Source of the DNA: Agapetus fuscipes
Taxonomy: Eukaryota; Arthropoda; Insecta; Trichoptera; Glossosomatidae
DNA length: 64,000 nucleotides
Direction: 5' to 3'
Assembly (NCBI GenBank): GCA_951799405.1
Contig: OX637352.1
Location: 12,410,820-12,474,819 of the forward strand
Position 1 is the stretch's first letter. Every line of letters begins with the position of its first letter. Positions 41,991 through 52,388 of the stretch are shown in pieces. Below the pieces are notes generated by a model. That model worked only from the letters and a program-made list of their open reading frames with translations. It made no database searches and was not told the DNA's origin. The position numbers and the translations under genes are program-made.

Positions 41991-43117
41991 AAGTAAGTAA
42001 GTTTAGAAGTGGCTTCTTTAGATTACAGATCAGAAAGTAACTGATTTAACTCCATAGCACGGTCCAGTGTGATGATTTATATAGTTGATTTCAGCCACAA
42101 AAAAAACCACTTCATAGCAAATTGGATCTTAGTTGGTTTGGCACATACTTATACCGGCTATAAGATTGCAAAGGATGGTTCACACAAAAACGTCACTTAT
42201 GTATTTTAAAATGTCTTTATAGAAATTCCACTTCATTTTTAAGTTCATTCAACTCCTTGACTTGGTTCTGATTACATTTTATTGATCCAATTTCTCCACT
42301 CAAATCTTAATTTCGATAACTGGTTAAGTAGGATAGGTTTTGATTCCCTTGTTAAACCTTTGGATTGCCGCTGATGACTGATTGGTTTAGCAATCAATTA
42401 CTGACACATAATTTGCGATTTAGTAACCCACAGCAAATGCGGTTTCACCAATTGATAACGATATTGCTGGATGTGGTTTGATAGGATTATGATAATTGTT
42501 AAATTGATAGTTAGCAACTATAAGGCTGGTGACGCACAATTGAGCGTCATCTGTTTTATTTTTAATTAATTAGTCTAAGAAGCGAATTGTCATTTTGGTC
42601 TGTCATAAACTGAAATAAAGGTGCAAATAAATCGCAAGATGGCAATATCAACTTTTTGACTGAGCGACGTGAAACTAGGAATGGATTGATGACTTCCATT
42701 TCCGTCGTGTTCGCAAGGAGACACGTTTTTATATGTCTCTCGACCGATTTGAAATTTACCGTTAAAATCTGTGAGTGAGTGTGTTTGTTTTACATATAAC
42801 TTGCAAGTGTGGCAGTTTGTGAACAGAGCTCAGCACCACAGGATCCTGAGAACGAGCATCATCTTGGACCAGAAGCACGATTGAGGTGAGTGCGGTCCTT
42901 TGATTTTCGCTTCTTTGGTACGGGAAAGTCGTCCAAAATTGAAAGCCACCTATTGAAGGTTGGCTTTTGTTTGAGAGAGAAAATACCATAGGCATTAGAT
43001 CTGTGTATTTTATATCTCGCATTGGAGAATACGTTGCAGTTTCTCCATTTGTTGTTTTTTTGTATTTATATACCCCCCTGAGGGGCAAAATTTACACCTT
43101 GCCCCTCCAAAGGCAGT
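41991..43117. other. upstream region of Kelch copy 1, no gene recognised
   Basis: The frame at 42762-43088 (minus) has no motif. No clear TATA box or exon could be chosen. A poly-T run at 43122-43140 precedes a SINE B end. Confidence 0.4.
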
Positions 43118-43125
43118 TCCTATTT

Positions 43126-43198
43126 TTTTTTTTTTTTTTTTGAGGAATGCAATTCCCCAACCTTTATTTAAACAGAAACATGTATTAAAATAATTAGT
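43126..43198 (-). mobile_element. SINE family B, 3' end
   Basis: GAGGAATGCAATTCCCCAAC and ACAGAAACATGTATTAAAAT. Confidence 0.6.
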
Positions 43199-43204
43199 TA
43201 TTCT

Positions 43205-43565
43205 AAAATTTTAGTTGCAAAGATATACTAACATTTAAAATTCACATTAAATGCAAGCCCACAAGCAGACACACGTTAGTTCGCGCTTAAAAGTGCCGCA
43301 TGTGTACTTACTAACCTCTAATGAACACAGCCCTGCAACTTTTGCCGACCTTCTCTGAAAAAGAAGTGACATTGACAAAGTGAGCCACCGTTTAGGTACA
43401 GCATGGATGTTTCAGAAAAGGTCGGCAGGAGTTACAGGGTGTATGTCTATTTGAGATTCGGTTTTTGTGTTGTAGGTTCACACGCGACATGCGTGTCTGC
43501 TTTTGAGAATGCGTGTAATGTGATTCCCCAATGTTATATCTTTGCAACTTAGATTATATTAGATG
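43205..43565. mobile_element. two RTE-like tails in inverted head-to-head arrangement
   Basis: 43205-43410 (minus) and 43411-43565 (plus) meet at TTTCAGAAAAGGTCGGCAGG; both are diverged. Confidence 0.72.
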
Positions 43566-43706
43566 GTCAGCCTCATACCGACGTATAAATAAAAAAATAT
43601 TTAGATTTTGTAGGGTTTGTGTATTCACACAGTGAAAATTCATTTTATTTAAAATCAAGTTATTTTTTATTAAACGTTGTTTTATTTTCACAATAATATT
43701 TTGAAT

Positions 43707-43749
43707 CTCGAGTACTTTCGACCTTCAATATTCAGGTCATTATCAAGAG
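43707..43749 (-). ncRNA. hammerhead-like motif, U3-A8 variant
   Basis: Stem I CTC/GAG, core TTGATAA (C3 to T and G8 to A), T, stem II GACC/GGTC, GAAA, stem III G:C around TA, triplet CTC. Confidence 0.5.
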
Positions 43750-44192
43750 TGATGTATATAAAAAAAAAATTTTTTTATTAAGAACAAACAATAAACCAAG
43801 AGCAGAATGGCCCTATTGTAAATATTCAAATCCCTCTAGCTTCCCCCCTGCTCATTGCTCCTCTCCGCAATCCGCCATAACCCAATCCCCTTAATTTTAG
43901 TTTTATTCTTTGTCATTTTGTTGTCATTATTATTATTTGTCTTTTTGTGTTGACTCAATAATTTTATTTGTGCTTTAAATATTTTATTTTATTTTTTGAC
44001 CCTCGGATGTTTGAATTAATTTATTGCAATTATTATATATTATTTTATGTTTTCTTTCTTTTAATTTTTGACTGTTGTATTTAATTTTAATTAAGTTCAT
44101 ATTTATTGTACCTATACCTACCTATTTATTTGAATTTATATAATTTTGATCTATGGTTTGTTCTTAATAATTTTAATTTTTTTTATACATCA

Positions 44193-44235
44193 CTCTTGAT
44201 AATGACCTGAATATTGAAAGTCGAAAGTACTCGAG
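44193..44235 (+). ncRNA. hammerhead-like motif, inverted partner
   Basis: Same sequence as 43707-43749 on the other strand except one mismatch in stem II (GACC with AGTC). Confidence 0.45.
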
Positions 44236-44299
44236 ATTCAAAATATTATTGTGAAAATAAAACAACGTTTAATAAAAAATAACTTGATTTTAAACAAAA

Positions 44300-44756
44300 A
44301 ATATTTATTGATAATTACCCAATGACATCTTTTCAAATCACAAGGGGCCCAACGGGACTCGAACCGTTTTTTTTTTTTAAGAAATCCTGTGCGGGAGACT
44401 CCCTAGATTCTAAAGACTCTAGAGGTCTATGACACTTGTTTTAGTGCCGCAGAGGTGTACGAGCTTGGTCGTCGCTACAAAGCGCCAATACTCAAGCAAG
44501 ACCCAGTTGCTGTAAGGCTGGATGGACCTTTGGTGACCGGTCATTGGTAAAGGTCTATGAATTTTTCAACCCAGCGAAGAGCAAATATGAAAATATAAAT
44601 GGTATCTATATTTTTTGTGCTCCGCCGGGTTTCGAACCCAAAACTTTCCCATTCAGAGTCCGCAGTGTTACCACTGAGCTACGGACCGGTGTTGTTTCAT
44701 AAACGCTAATTCGAGTGCCACCGCCATGTCCGCTCGGCCGTAGCGTCGACTTGATG
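44300..44756 (-). mobile_element. SINE family B split by a SINE A2
   Basis: AATTACCCAATGACATCTTT and GGGACTCGAACC to 44365; the head resumes at 44691 and ends GGCCGTAGCGTCGAC. Confidence 0.75.
44366..44690 (-). mobile_element. SINE family A2 without 5S head
   Basis: Poly-T (poly-A) tail at 44366, tRNA-like start near 44690 (TAGCTCAGTGGTAACACTG, box B GGTTCGAAACCC). Confidence 0.82.
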
Positions 44757-44987
44757 GTTCTATATAACTCAAAGGATTAATTTAATACAAATTTCCATTT
44801 ATGCAACCTCGAAGCAGGGAGCGTCCAATTAAAATTATTTACATAGATTGGCAATTAAGTTTGCAGAACTAGATAAATCTAGAAATTTATTACACGGGAG
44901 CGTGCATCCCATCGAGGCAAATATGTACGACCACATTCCACCGTAAATATTTTAGCCAAAAAGGAAATATTTTAATATTAATAAGCT

Positions 44988-45229
44988 GTACCCTTAGTGC
45001 GAGTGCAAAACTTGAGCAATGTAAAGTTTACGGCAATTATTAAAGAGTGATTTCCCCCAAAATCTGCCGTTTTTGTTTGTTTGAACTTGATTTTCTTCAT
45101 CACTGTAACTTTTTTTACTAAGACCACAAAGTGCAAGAAACAAAAACGGCAGATTTTGGGAGAAATCACGCTTTAAAATTTTCCGTAAACTTTACTTTTC
45201 TCAAGTTTTGCAACTCGTACTAAGGGTAC
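44988..45229. mobile_element. MITE M10, uninterrupted copy
   Basis: GTACCCTTAGTGCGAGTGCA and the inverse CGTACTAAGGGTAC; interior CAAAATCTGCCGTTTTTGTT inverted. Confidence 0.8.
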
Positions 45230-45237
45230 TGTATTAA

Positions 45238-45660
45238 TTCCTTGACTTATAGGTTGATATGAGGCTGACCACCCGTACTGTAAAAAATGGTTCACTTTGC
45301 TAATGTCACCCCTGTTTTAGGGAAGGTCAGCAAGAGTTGCAGGACTTATGCTCATTTGAGATTGGGTTTTTATATTGTAAGTCCACATGCGGCATGTGTT
45401 TGTAGTTAATAAGTATTAATCCTTGAATTATTTTGTTTTCTTTGTTATTCTTTGTAATTACCTTGTCATAAAATTATGTAATTGGACTATATTATTATTA
45501 TTATTTATTAAAGGACTATCATGTCCGTTAATAAATAAAATTAAAATAAAATAAAAAATAAAAAGTGTTAGCGCGAACTTATACATGTCTGCTTGTGGGA
45601 ATGCGTTAAATATTAATCTTAAATGTTTTATATCTTTGCAGCTTAGATTTAGATTTAAAT
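45238..45660 (+). mobile_element. RTE-like 3' tail split by a Jockey/CR1-like 3' end
   Basis: Halves 45238-45400 and 45570-45660 rejoin perfectly at GGCATGTGTTAGCGCGAAC. Confidence 0.88.
45401..45564 (+). mobile_element. 164-bp Jockey/CR1-like 3' end with GTGTT target duplication
   Basis: GTGTT at 45396-45400 and 45565-45569. GGACTATCATGTCCGTTAAT plus A-rich end matches 24345-24400 inverted. Confidence 0.85.
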
Positions 45661-45823
45661 TTGTAAATGAATGACTGAAATGGACTCAACACAATATTTA
45701 AAAAAAAAAATCCCAGCGGGCAAACGTCACAGGGACCTAAGTCTTCTAAGCAACCAATATAAAGGTCAATTTGTAAGCCGACCTCATCCTTTTGTTTAAT
45801 TTACAAATAAAAAAACGACTTGT

Positions 45824-45965
45824 GAAGAGGAATACAATTCACCAACCTATTTTATGGCCAGAAATATGTATTAGGTAACAGTTTTAATTTATAATTCATT
45901 ATTTAATATTTTTAATAAATTAATTAATAAATACCCAACGACATCTGTTGAATCATTACAAATAT
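45824..45965 (-). mobile_element. SINE family B, 3' half
   Basis: GAGGAATACAATTCACCAAC to CCAACGACATCTGTTGAAT. Confidence 0.7.
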
Positions 45966-46519
45966 ATTTTGTAGGTAAGTATGCTTCTTTTTAATTTTTA
46001 ATCTTGGTTGATAAATGGAAAAAACAAGGTATTTTATTTAATGAATTATATTTATAAAATTGGAAAAAAAAAATAAAAATTAAATTAATGAACTAATATT
46101 TATAAAATAACACAAAATCCATAAATACATTTTTTGGGCCAGGAATTTTCCCAAACAAAAAGAACATTCTAATTTAGAAAAATATGTACAATAACGGAAA
46201 GGTAATTCTTTATTTTATTAAAATATATTTTAATGTCTATTAAATAAAATTGAATAATAAATCTGTGCCTCTAGCTACTGCCTCTAGCAACTAGACTAAA
46301 GACCGGTCTTATTGATTATTGAAAAGCACCTTCAAAAAAATATTTAAAATATAATTTAAAAAAGGTAAAATCATACAAAGGGTTATTAATTATCTGATAA
46401 ATGTTCCAATTGATTGACGTTTCGATGACATCTGCGTGCGGCATCTTTAGAGGCTCAATTACGACTAATAATTAACTTGCACTCTACATACCGCTAATAT
46501 CTTATGTGCTGAGGATGAC
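45966..46519. other. AT-rich DNA, nothing recognised
   Basis: No frame or repeat that I can place. Confidence 0.4.
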
Positions 46520-46646
46520 TTCCTTAACTTATAGGTTGGTATGCGGCATGTTTAAGCGCGAACTTAAACATGTCTTTTTTGTGAAAATGTATGTTATGTG
46601 AATCTCTAATGTTACTTATATTTTGCGACTTAGATTAGATTAGATA
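46520..46646 (+). mobile_element. RTE-like tail with large internal deletion
   Basis: TTCCTTAACTTATAGGTTGG joins GCGGCATGTTTAAGCGCG; ends TTAGATTAGATTAGAT, close to the 3' end of Kelch copy 2. Confidence 0.75.
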
Positions 46647-46724
46647 ATATGTCAAAAACAGCTGTCGTTGAAACGTTTTACTTATACAAAAATGTGAATC
46701 ACCAAAAATCTTTTAAGAAGATTT

Positions 46725-46730
46725 TTTATT
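46725..46730 (-). promoter_or_regulatory. possible poly(A) signal of Kelch copy 2
   Basis: AATAAA on the minus strand, about 125 bases after the stop codon of the 46854-48686 gene. In AT-rich DNA such a hexamer can occur by chance. Confidence 0.3.
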
Positions 46731-46853
46731 TTAAAAATTAACCTGCCTGCAGCATTTACATAAAAAAACATTATGATCGACGATCTTCGATAGAAGTGGC
46801 AGATAAAATGATTAAGAAGAAAATAAAATGGTAGAGAACTGAAAAAAATATTT

Positions 46854-48686
46854 TCAAATCATAGGTGCTACATAAAAAGTTGGAACATGAATAATGGTGG
46901 CACCTAATCGACCATGGACCAGTGGAGCGATTCTCATGAAACTCTTAGTCCCTGGATCAAACTCTAGGACTTCAGCAAGCAATTGACGATTGACATTCTC
47001 TCCTCCACAGATCAAGATCTTGTCTCCAAAAGTGCAACCAGATAGACTGGCTCTAGGGCTTGGAAGGTCAGCGTATATAGTCCATATTTTGGTCTCTGGA
47101 TCATATTGCTCTATCGACGTCAAGTAGCAAAAGCTTCCTGCGCCACCAATTGCATACAAGAATTCCCCGACTGCTGCTAAAAAGAAACATTTCCTTGCAT
47201 GGTTCATCGAAGTAGTCATGCTCCAAATCTGTGTGATCAAACAGAGCTCTTCAACTTTATCAGTTGGAACCATTTTATAATTGTTGTTTGTTGTCCCACC
47301 AGCCACGTACAGCTTTTTCTTCAAGACGGCAATCCCAAAAGACGCTCGCGCTGTCTTTAATTGTCCATGCTGCGTCCAAGTTCTGTCATATTCGTCCCAT
47401 CTTTGAACAGCGGTAGATAATGTACCATGATTCTTGAACCCCCCGATGCAGTAGACTGTCGGAAGGTTATCTTTGTGTGTGGCTAAAACAGCCGATGAGC
47501 AGAATCTAGGTACACCCATTCCTTTCAAGCGAGCAACGCCTCTTGAATCTAGGTTGAACATAAAAGTGCTATCACTCACTTTGCCCTTCATGTAACCTCC
47601 GATGATAAGTATCTTCTTTTCGAAAAGGTCATTTCTGTAAATCACAGCACTGAAACAATGATTTCCAGCCAGTTCTTCTGTTAGATCAATCAGTTCTACC
47701 CACGTTTGACCATCGAAAAGTTCCACAACACCGGCTGTATCTTTGTCTTGACTACCCAAAGCTAGGAAATTGGTTGGGCGATATGCTCTTGGGACACCTT
47801 TGTAATGTTTCAACAAATCTGCCATGCACATTGGATATAGACGGTCAGCAAATGCTTGCATGATGAACAAAGAATGCTTTATGACTTCTGAAAAGTTCTT
47901 TAGAATACTCACCAAAGCACAATTTGATACAAGTGATAGTTTGATTTTTTCCAGCAACACTTTGGCGTAGACTTCTCTTTCGACATAGTCATGGCTCAAC
48001 CATGCTTCTAATCGATCATACACAAAATCTTCATTAGGCACAATCAATTTCTCTGATCCGAGGAATTTATAAAAAGTTTTGCTCTTCAAATTGAGAAAAC
48101 TTGGAGTGTGAGAGACAACCGTGAAATGGTTACATATGAAATCATTGCTGCTGTTTAACAAAGCTATGAAATTCTCATTCTCAGCAACGGTTGCGATCTC
48201 CAGACAGTTGGAGACATTCATGATCTGCTGCATGAAGTTGCAGCAAGCATCCACAACTTCCGACACCAGAATTTGATTCCCTGTCTTCAAAAGTATGTTG
48301 ACATTGTCCTTTCTGATTTCCAGATGTGCCGTGTAGAAATAATGGATCAAAACTTTCAAAGCATCTCCATCGATGTGATTAATTTGGTACTCTGTTTTGT
48401 TGATTGAAAACATTGATGAAAAGAAATCACTTGCTGATGCCAGCACCAATTTATGGCCTGATATTCTTCGTCCATCTGAAGTCAAAAGCACTACATCACA
48501 ATACTGACCAGCCTCCAGAAACTGTTGCATCTTTTTCATCTGGCAATTGTTCAATTGAGGGTTGTAATATTTGTAGATATCGTCCAAGATTATGGGTTCA
48601 GATAGGAGTTGTTCAAGGATTTCAAATGACGAAGCTTTTTGTATTGATTGGTCTTCAGAAGAGGAAGGTCCTGGTTCTTGGTCCAT
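46854..48686 (-). CDS. BTB-BACK-Kelch protein (kelch-like), copy 2
   Basis: A single open frame of 610 codons. ATG at 48686 (MDQEPGPSSS) is in an AAAATGG context; no earlier ATG is in frame. An acidic Ser-rich N-terminus is followed by BTB (about 48-155; YCDVVLLTSDGRRISGHKLV), BACK (about 160-265; LIVPNEDFVYDRLEAWL) and a Kelch propeller (about 305-605; ILIIGG, YCIGG, YVAGG, YAIGG, ILICGG; the first blade is degenerate, FLALGSQD). It matches copy 1 domain for domain, including IRKDNV after the BTB core and VPNEDF in BACK, but is clearly diverged, so the pair is an old tandem duplication. The long intact frame argues for a functional gene. The same adaptor role is inferred as for copy 1; no substrate can be named. 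Confidence 0.93.
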   Translation of the reverse strand: MDQEPGPSSSEDQSIQKASSFEILEQLLSEPIILDDIYKYYNPQLNNCQMKKMQQFLEAGQYCDVVLLTSDGRRISGHKLVLASASDFFSSMFSINKTEYQINHIDGDALKVLIHYFYTAHLEIRKDNVNILLKTGNQILVSEVVDACCNFMQQIMNVSNCLEIATVAENENFIALLNSSNDFICNHFTVVSHTPSFLNLKSKTFYKFLGSEKLIVPNEDFVYDRLEAWLSHDYVEREVYAKVLLEKIKLSLVSNCALVSILKNFSEVIKHSLFIMQAFADRLYPMCMADLLKHYKGVPRAYRPTNFLALGSQDKDTAGVVELFDGQTWVELIDLTEELAGNHCFSAVIYRNDLFEKKILIIGGYMKGKVSDSTFMFNLDSRGVARLKGMGVPRFCSSAVLATHKDNLPTVYCIGGFKNHGTLSTAVQRWDEYDRTWTQHGQLKTARASFGIAVLKKKLYVAGGTTNNNYKMVPTDKVEELCLITQIWSMTTSMNHARKCFFLAAVGEFLYAIGGAGSFCYLTSIEQYDPETKIWTIYADLPSPRASLSGCTFGDKILICGGENVNRQLLAEVLEFDPGTKSFMRIAPLVHGRLGATIIHVPTFYVAPMI

Positions 48687-49246
48687 TTTGGTTTTCAAGG
48701 TTATTTATTTGAGGTAGGTAGGTTGTCTTATTTAACAATATCTATTGTTTTAATACAACTTCAAAGACCTTTATTCTTCAAAGACCGATGATAGTTTTTT
48801 TTTACTTTAAATTCACAAACTTTCAAAATAATTTGCTTTGTTTTAATAGTGTTAATTTTAAAATGAAATTATGAATATTTTTTTCCAATCGTAAATGACA
48901 TGACTTGTCGATTGATTTCAAAAGTCTTCTTCTTTTAATTGGGAAATTCCAGTTGCTAACGGCGAAGTTAAAAATGGTTCAGACAAAAGGTATTATTAGA
49001 CGGTAAAAATAAACTTGTATTTTTGGATCCGATTGAGTATATACCTAAATAAGATATTTTGTTGATAATTAAAAAAAAAACGAAGATATATTTACGTATA
49101 TTTTATTTGTTGATGGGGTAAATTTATTAATTTTATTTTATTAATTCAACAAGGTAGAGAGTGCAAGAAGTACTGCAAGGTACAAAATATCAAACATTTA
49201 AGTCTATACACACACATATAATATTATATAGCAAGTAGAGAATCGG
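48687..49246. other. upstream region of Kelch copy 2
   Basis: AT-rich, no promoter motif that I can defend. Confidence 0.4.
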
Positions 49247-49727
49247 ATATCCAGAGTCATAATAAAAGGAGGGCTTGTATAAAAAAGGTTATGACTCTGG
49301 ATGATATGAAAGAAGTATGTAAGGACAGGAAGAAGTGGCGGCTAATCTGCAATGTTGATTTGTAATGTTGGCTCATTCATTTATGTTACATTTTTTGTAT
49401 AGGAAAGGATGGAATTTTTTTGTACAGATTACTTTTAAAGGTTTTGATGTTTTTTATATACTTAAATGTTATTTATTATTTGTATTCCTTGACCTATAGG
49501 TTGGTATGAGGCTGACCACCCATACTGTAAAAAATGGTTAACTTTGCAAATGTCACCCCTGTGTCAGGGAAGATTGGCAAAAGTTGTAGGGCTTATGTTC
49601 ATTTGAGGTTTGGATTTTATACGCATTCAGCATTTGTAAGCGCGAACTACACGAGTTTGTTTGTGGGCATGCATTTGAGAACCTTAAATGTTAATATATC
49701 TCTGCAACTTAGATTATAGATTATAGA
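49247..49727 (+). mobile_element. RTE-like element with ORF end, TTATAGA subfamily
   Basis: ORF end reads RRACIKKVMTLDDMKEVCKD and RKKWRLICNVD (frame intact locally), then UTR and tail from 49486. Confidence 0.85.
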
Positions 49728-50005
49728 AATACGCCTAGATACACAATCACATAAACATAAACTTATACATTTGTAATAATACGTATTTTTTAAATAAATG
49801 TAAAGAACACGCAGAAAGAAGCTTGGTTACCAGAAACATAAATTCATTATTTTGTTGGCAAGTACATTTGTTTGTTCCTACATGCTTCACAACGTGAAGT
49901 TTTTTTAAAAATACCGGGTGCATCAGTAGGATCGGTACAAAAAATATTCTTGAAAATTTTTAAACAACAATATGGACAAATGTTTGATCCCAGTAAGGCT
50001 TAGAT

Positions 50006-50302
50006 CAGACCTGTCCAACAAACGGCCCGCGACGACATCAATAGTTATTGCGCAATAAGTTCAATCATCTAAGCGCCGGCCGTAGAATTTTATTTTGTGA
50101 GATTTTTTTTTAATTGTGTGCTATCTCCCCCCCCCCCCTCCAAAGTTTTCGCGGGCGAATTTTTACCCACCTACGACCGATTATTTGTTTTATTGCCCAT
50201 TTTATTTGGCCACACAAAAATTGAACTTGTGGAAATTATGTGCATATCCCCCCCCCGTCTATGCTTTTTTAGCCCGCCACGATTTAAAGTTGGACACCCC
50301 TG
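50006..50302. mobile_element. hAT (Charlie-like) MITE with poly-C interior
   Basis: CAGACCTGTCCAACAAACGG and AAGTTGGACACCCCTG ends; flanks GCTTAGAT and GTTGAGAT agree at 6 of 8 positions. C-runs at about 50127-50139 and 50249-50257. Confidence 0.65.
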
Positions 50303-50411
50303 GTTGAGATGTATTTAGGAAAAGCTATTATAAATAATAATATTAGGTTATATTTATTAAAATTATTATTATTTATATAATAATTATATTGTTGCGTTTT
50401 TTTGATCAGAA

Positions 50412-50671
50412 GTTCCTTGACTTATAGGTTGGTGTGCGGCTGACCACCCATGCTGTAAAAATGGTTCACTTTGCCAATGTCACCCCTGTCTCAGGGAAGG
50501 ACGGCAAGAGTTGCAGGGTGTATGTCCATTTAAGATTTGGTTTTTATGTTGTAGGTTCGCATGAGGCATGTGCAAGCGCGAACTTGTACGTGTCTGGTTG
50601 TGAGAATGCATGTAATGTGAATCTCCAATGTAACATATCTTTGCAACTTATATTAGATTAGATTAGATTAG
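50412..50671 (+). mobile_element. RTE-like 3' tail, full length
   Basis: TTCCTTGACTTATAGGTTGG to repeated TTAGA; 75-codon frame 50434-50661 nearly identical to that at 18353-18580. Confidence 0.9.
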
Positions 50672-50814
50672 TCCCCAAATTTCTAAAGCAACGGGATCAT
50701 GTCTCTACCTACCAGATGGCAGATAGTCAACGAACAAAAGGGCACAAATGTACTGTAGGTAATGAAATGTACTCGTAATTTACTTTTGATAACTTTGTAA
50801 ATTAACTTTGATAT

Positions 50815-50868
50815 TAACTAAAATTGCATTTTAGTAAACTTAACTATACTTCAAAATACCGGGCCTTA
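50815..50868. mobile_element. MITE M5 end fragment
   Basis: CTATACTTCAAAATACCGGG matches the inverted end of 15459. Confidence 0.6.
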
Positions 50869-51267
50869 GAGTTATTTGTAGTAGATTAAAAAAGGTCAGT
50901 TTTCTTGAGCCACCCAGTTTTCAGTTTACACACAAGCACTGTACACTGTACACGTCGTGATGTTTACCCGCCGACCTAACTCGATTACCTTAAGCAAATT
51001 AACAAACACAAAAGGAGCGAGAAGAACCGCGGCTGATGGAACTCTGTGCCTGATTTGATTACAAACAACAAACATTGTTCATAAGACCAACACAATTTCG
51101 TTTGCAAACACAAAAAGAAAGCTTTACCGCCATTAAGTGTATTTATGCTGAACAGATTTGAAGATGTTCAGATAGGCGGTACACTAAGTTGGCGCATTTA
51201 AATGAGAAGGAAAAATGTGTTGTCATACGGACGGGTTGTTAGGGAAAAGGTACACAAATATTTTTTT
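50869..51267. other. nothing recognised
   Basis: Mixed-composition DNA without supported frame or repeat. Confidence 0.4.
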
Positions 51268-51393
51268 AATATGATGATGATAAGGATGTAGAAACCATCT
51301 TTCCGGGCTTGTTGACCATAGTCCAATAATTCTTTTGTAGGCATATGACTGACTTCTTCAGGGCTTTTACTTAGAGTAGTGTCTGTTAGAGTT

Positions 51394-51593
51394 TGACAAA
51401 CTAATGATGCCTGGGGTGAAAGTCTCATCCCCACAGTCATTCTTTCCTACCGAATTTTGGTAATATTTGTATGAAGACCAATCAGCTGTTCACTTGCGGC
51501 CATCTTGGAATGACAGGTCTTCATACAAATGCATCATTAGTTTGTCAAAGCGTAAGCTCAACGGGGGACTAAAATGTCTAAGAATAGCACCGT
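51394..51593. mobile_element. MITE M11, one end missing
   Basis: TTTGACAAACTAATGATGCC and inverse GCATCATTAGTTTGTCAAAG; right end AAAATGTCTAAGAATAGCAC. It abuts the foldback relic at 51268-51375. Confidence 0.72.
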
Positions 51594-51778
51594 GTGTTTA
51601 TTCTGTGACGATTTACAGGTTCCATTTAATAACAATTTAATTAATTATTTCACACAATTTATTTGATTAAGAATCCGTTCACATTTGGTTCGACTACAGA
51701 GTGGCTTTTTAACTGTTCAGCTCAACGGCTCTGATACGAGCCTGCGCTACAGACGGCTTTAGCCCTTTTTGTAGTATG

Positions 51779-52277
51779 ACCTTGACTTATAGGTTGGTAT
51801 GAGGCTGACCACCCATACTGTAAACAATGGTTCACTTTGCCTCCCTGTTTCAGGGAAGGTCGGCAAGAGTTGCAGGGCTTATGTTAATTTGAGATTGGGT
51901 TTTTATATTGTAGGTCCACATGCGGCATGTGTGAGCGCGAAATTATGCGTGTCTGCTTGTGGGAATGCATCTAATATTTGATAATGAGTCCCTTAAAAGC
52001 AAACCACTGTCCATCACACTCAAATTACGGGAAATCAAACAATTTTGAATAACAGCTCAGTTAATTATATTCTTAAAAACATGAAAGGTTTATAAAATTG
52101 TTAATGGATATACCATACTGTGTATATATGTATTTTTTGCATTAAAGTAATCTAAATGACTAAATTAGATGATTTTGTGATTCAAAAGTCATTTGTGTAT
52201 TTTTATCGACAGTGGCGTGTTTGCTTTTAAGGGACTCAAATGATACATATCTGTGCAACTTAGATTTAGATTTTAGA
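51779..52277 (+). mobile_element. RTE-like 3' tail split by a 252-bp inverted-repeat element
   Basis: Halves 51779-51980 and 52238-52277; TTTAGA subfamily. Confidence 0.82.
51986..52237. mobile_element. 252-bp MITE (GAGTCCCTTAAAAGCAAAC ends)
   Basis: GAGTCCCTTAAAAGCAAACC and GTTTGCTTTTAAGGGACTC are inverted. The flanks (ATTTGAT / AAATGAT) suggest a short degenerate duplication. Confidence 0.72.
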
Positions 52278-52388
52278 CATAAGGACGATTCTCGAAACAT
52301 TGTGAACTGGAACATGTGATATATTGCCGGAATATTCGAGCAAACACACTCATACAAGTTAAGAAAACACACAATCACACATTCATAA

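Larger units (their letters stand above)
43648..44294. mobile_element. 647-bp foldback element with hammerhead-like motifs in both arms
   Basis: Arms about 43648-43795 and 44155-44294 (TTTAAAATCAAGTTATTTTT and inverse) are nearly identical; the middle is AT-rich. The outer words match the 7861-8100 family (GTTTTATTTTCACAATAAT). Confidence 0.8.

Noticed and set aside
42762..43088. 108-codon minus frame upstream of Kelch copy 1
   Set aside because: No homology that I recognise, composition like the flanks, and no partner exon.
48687..48698. Four-codon longer start for Kelch copy 2
   Set aside because: The first codon is TTG, not ATG.
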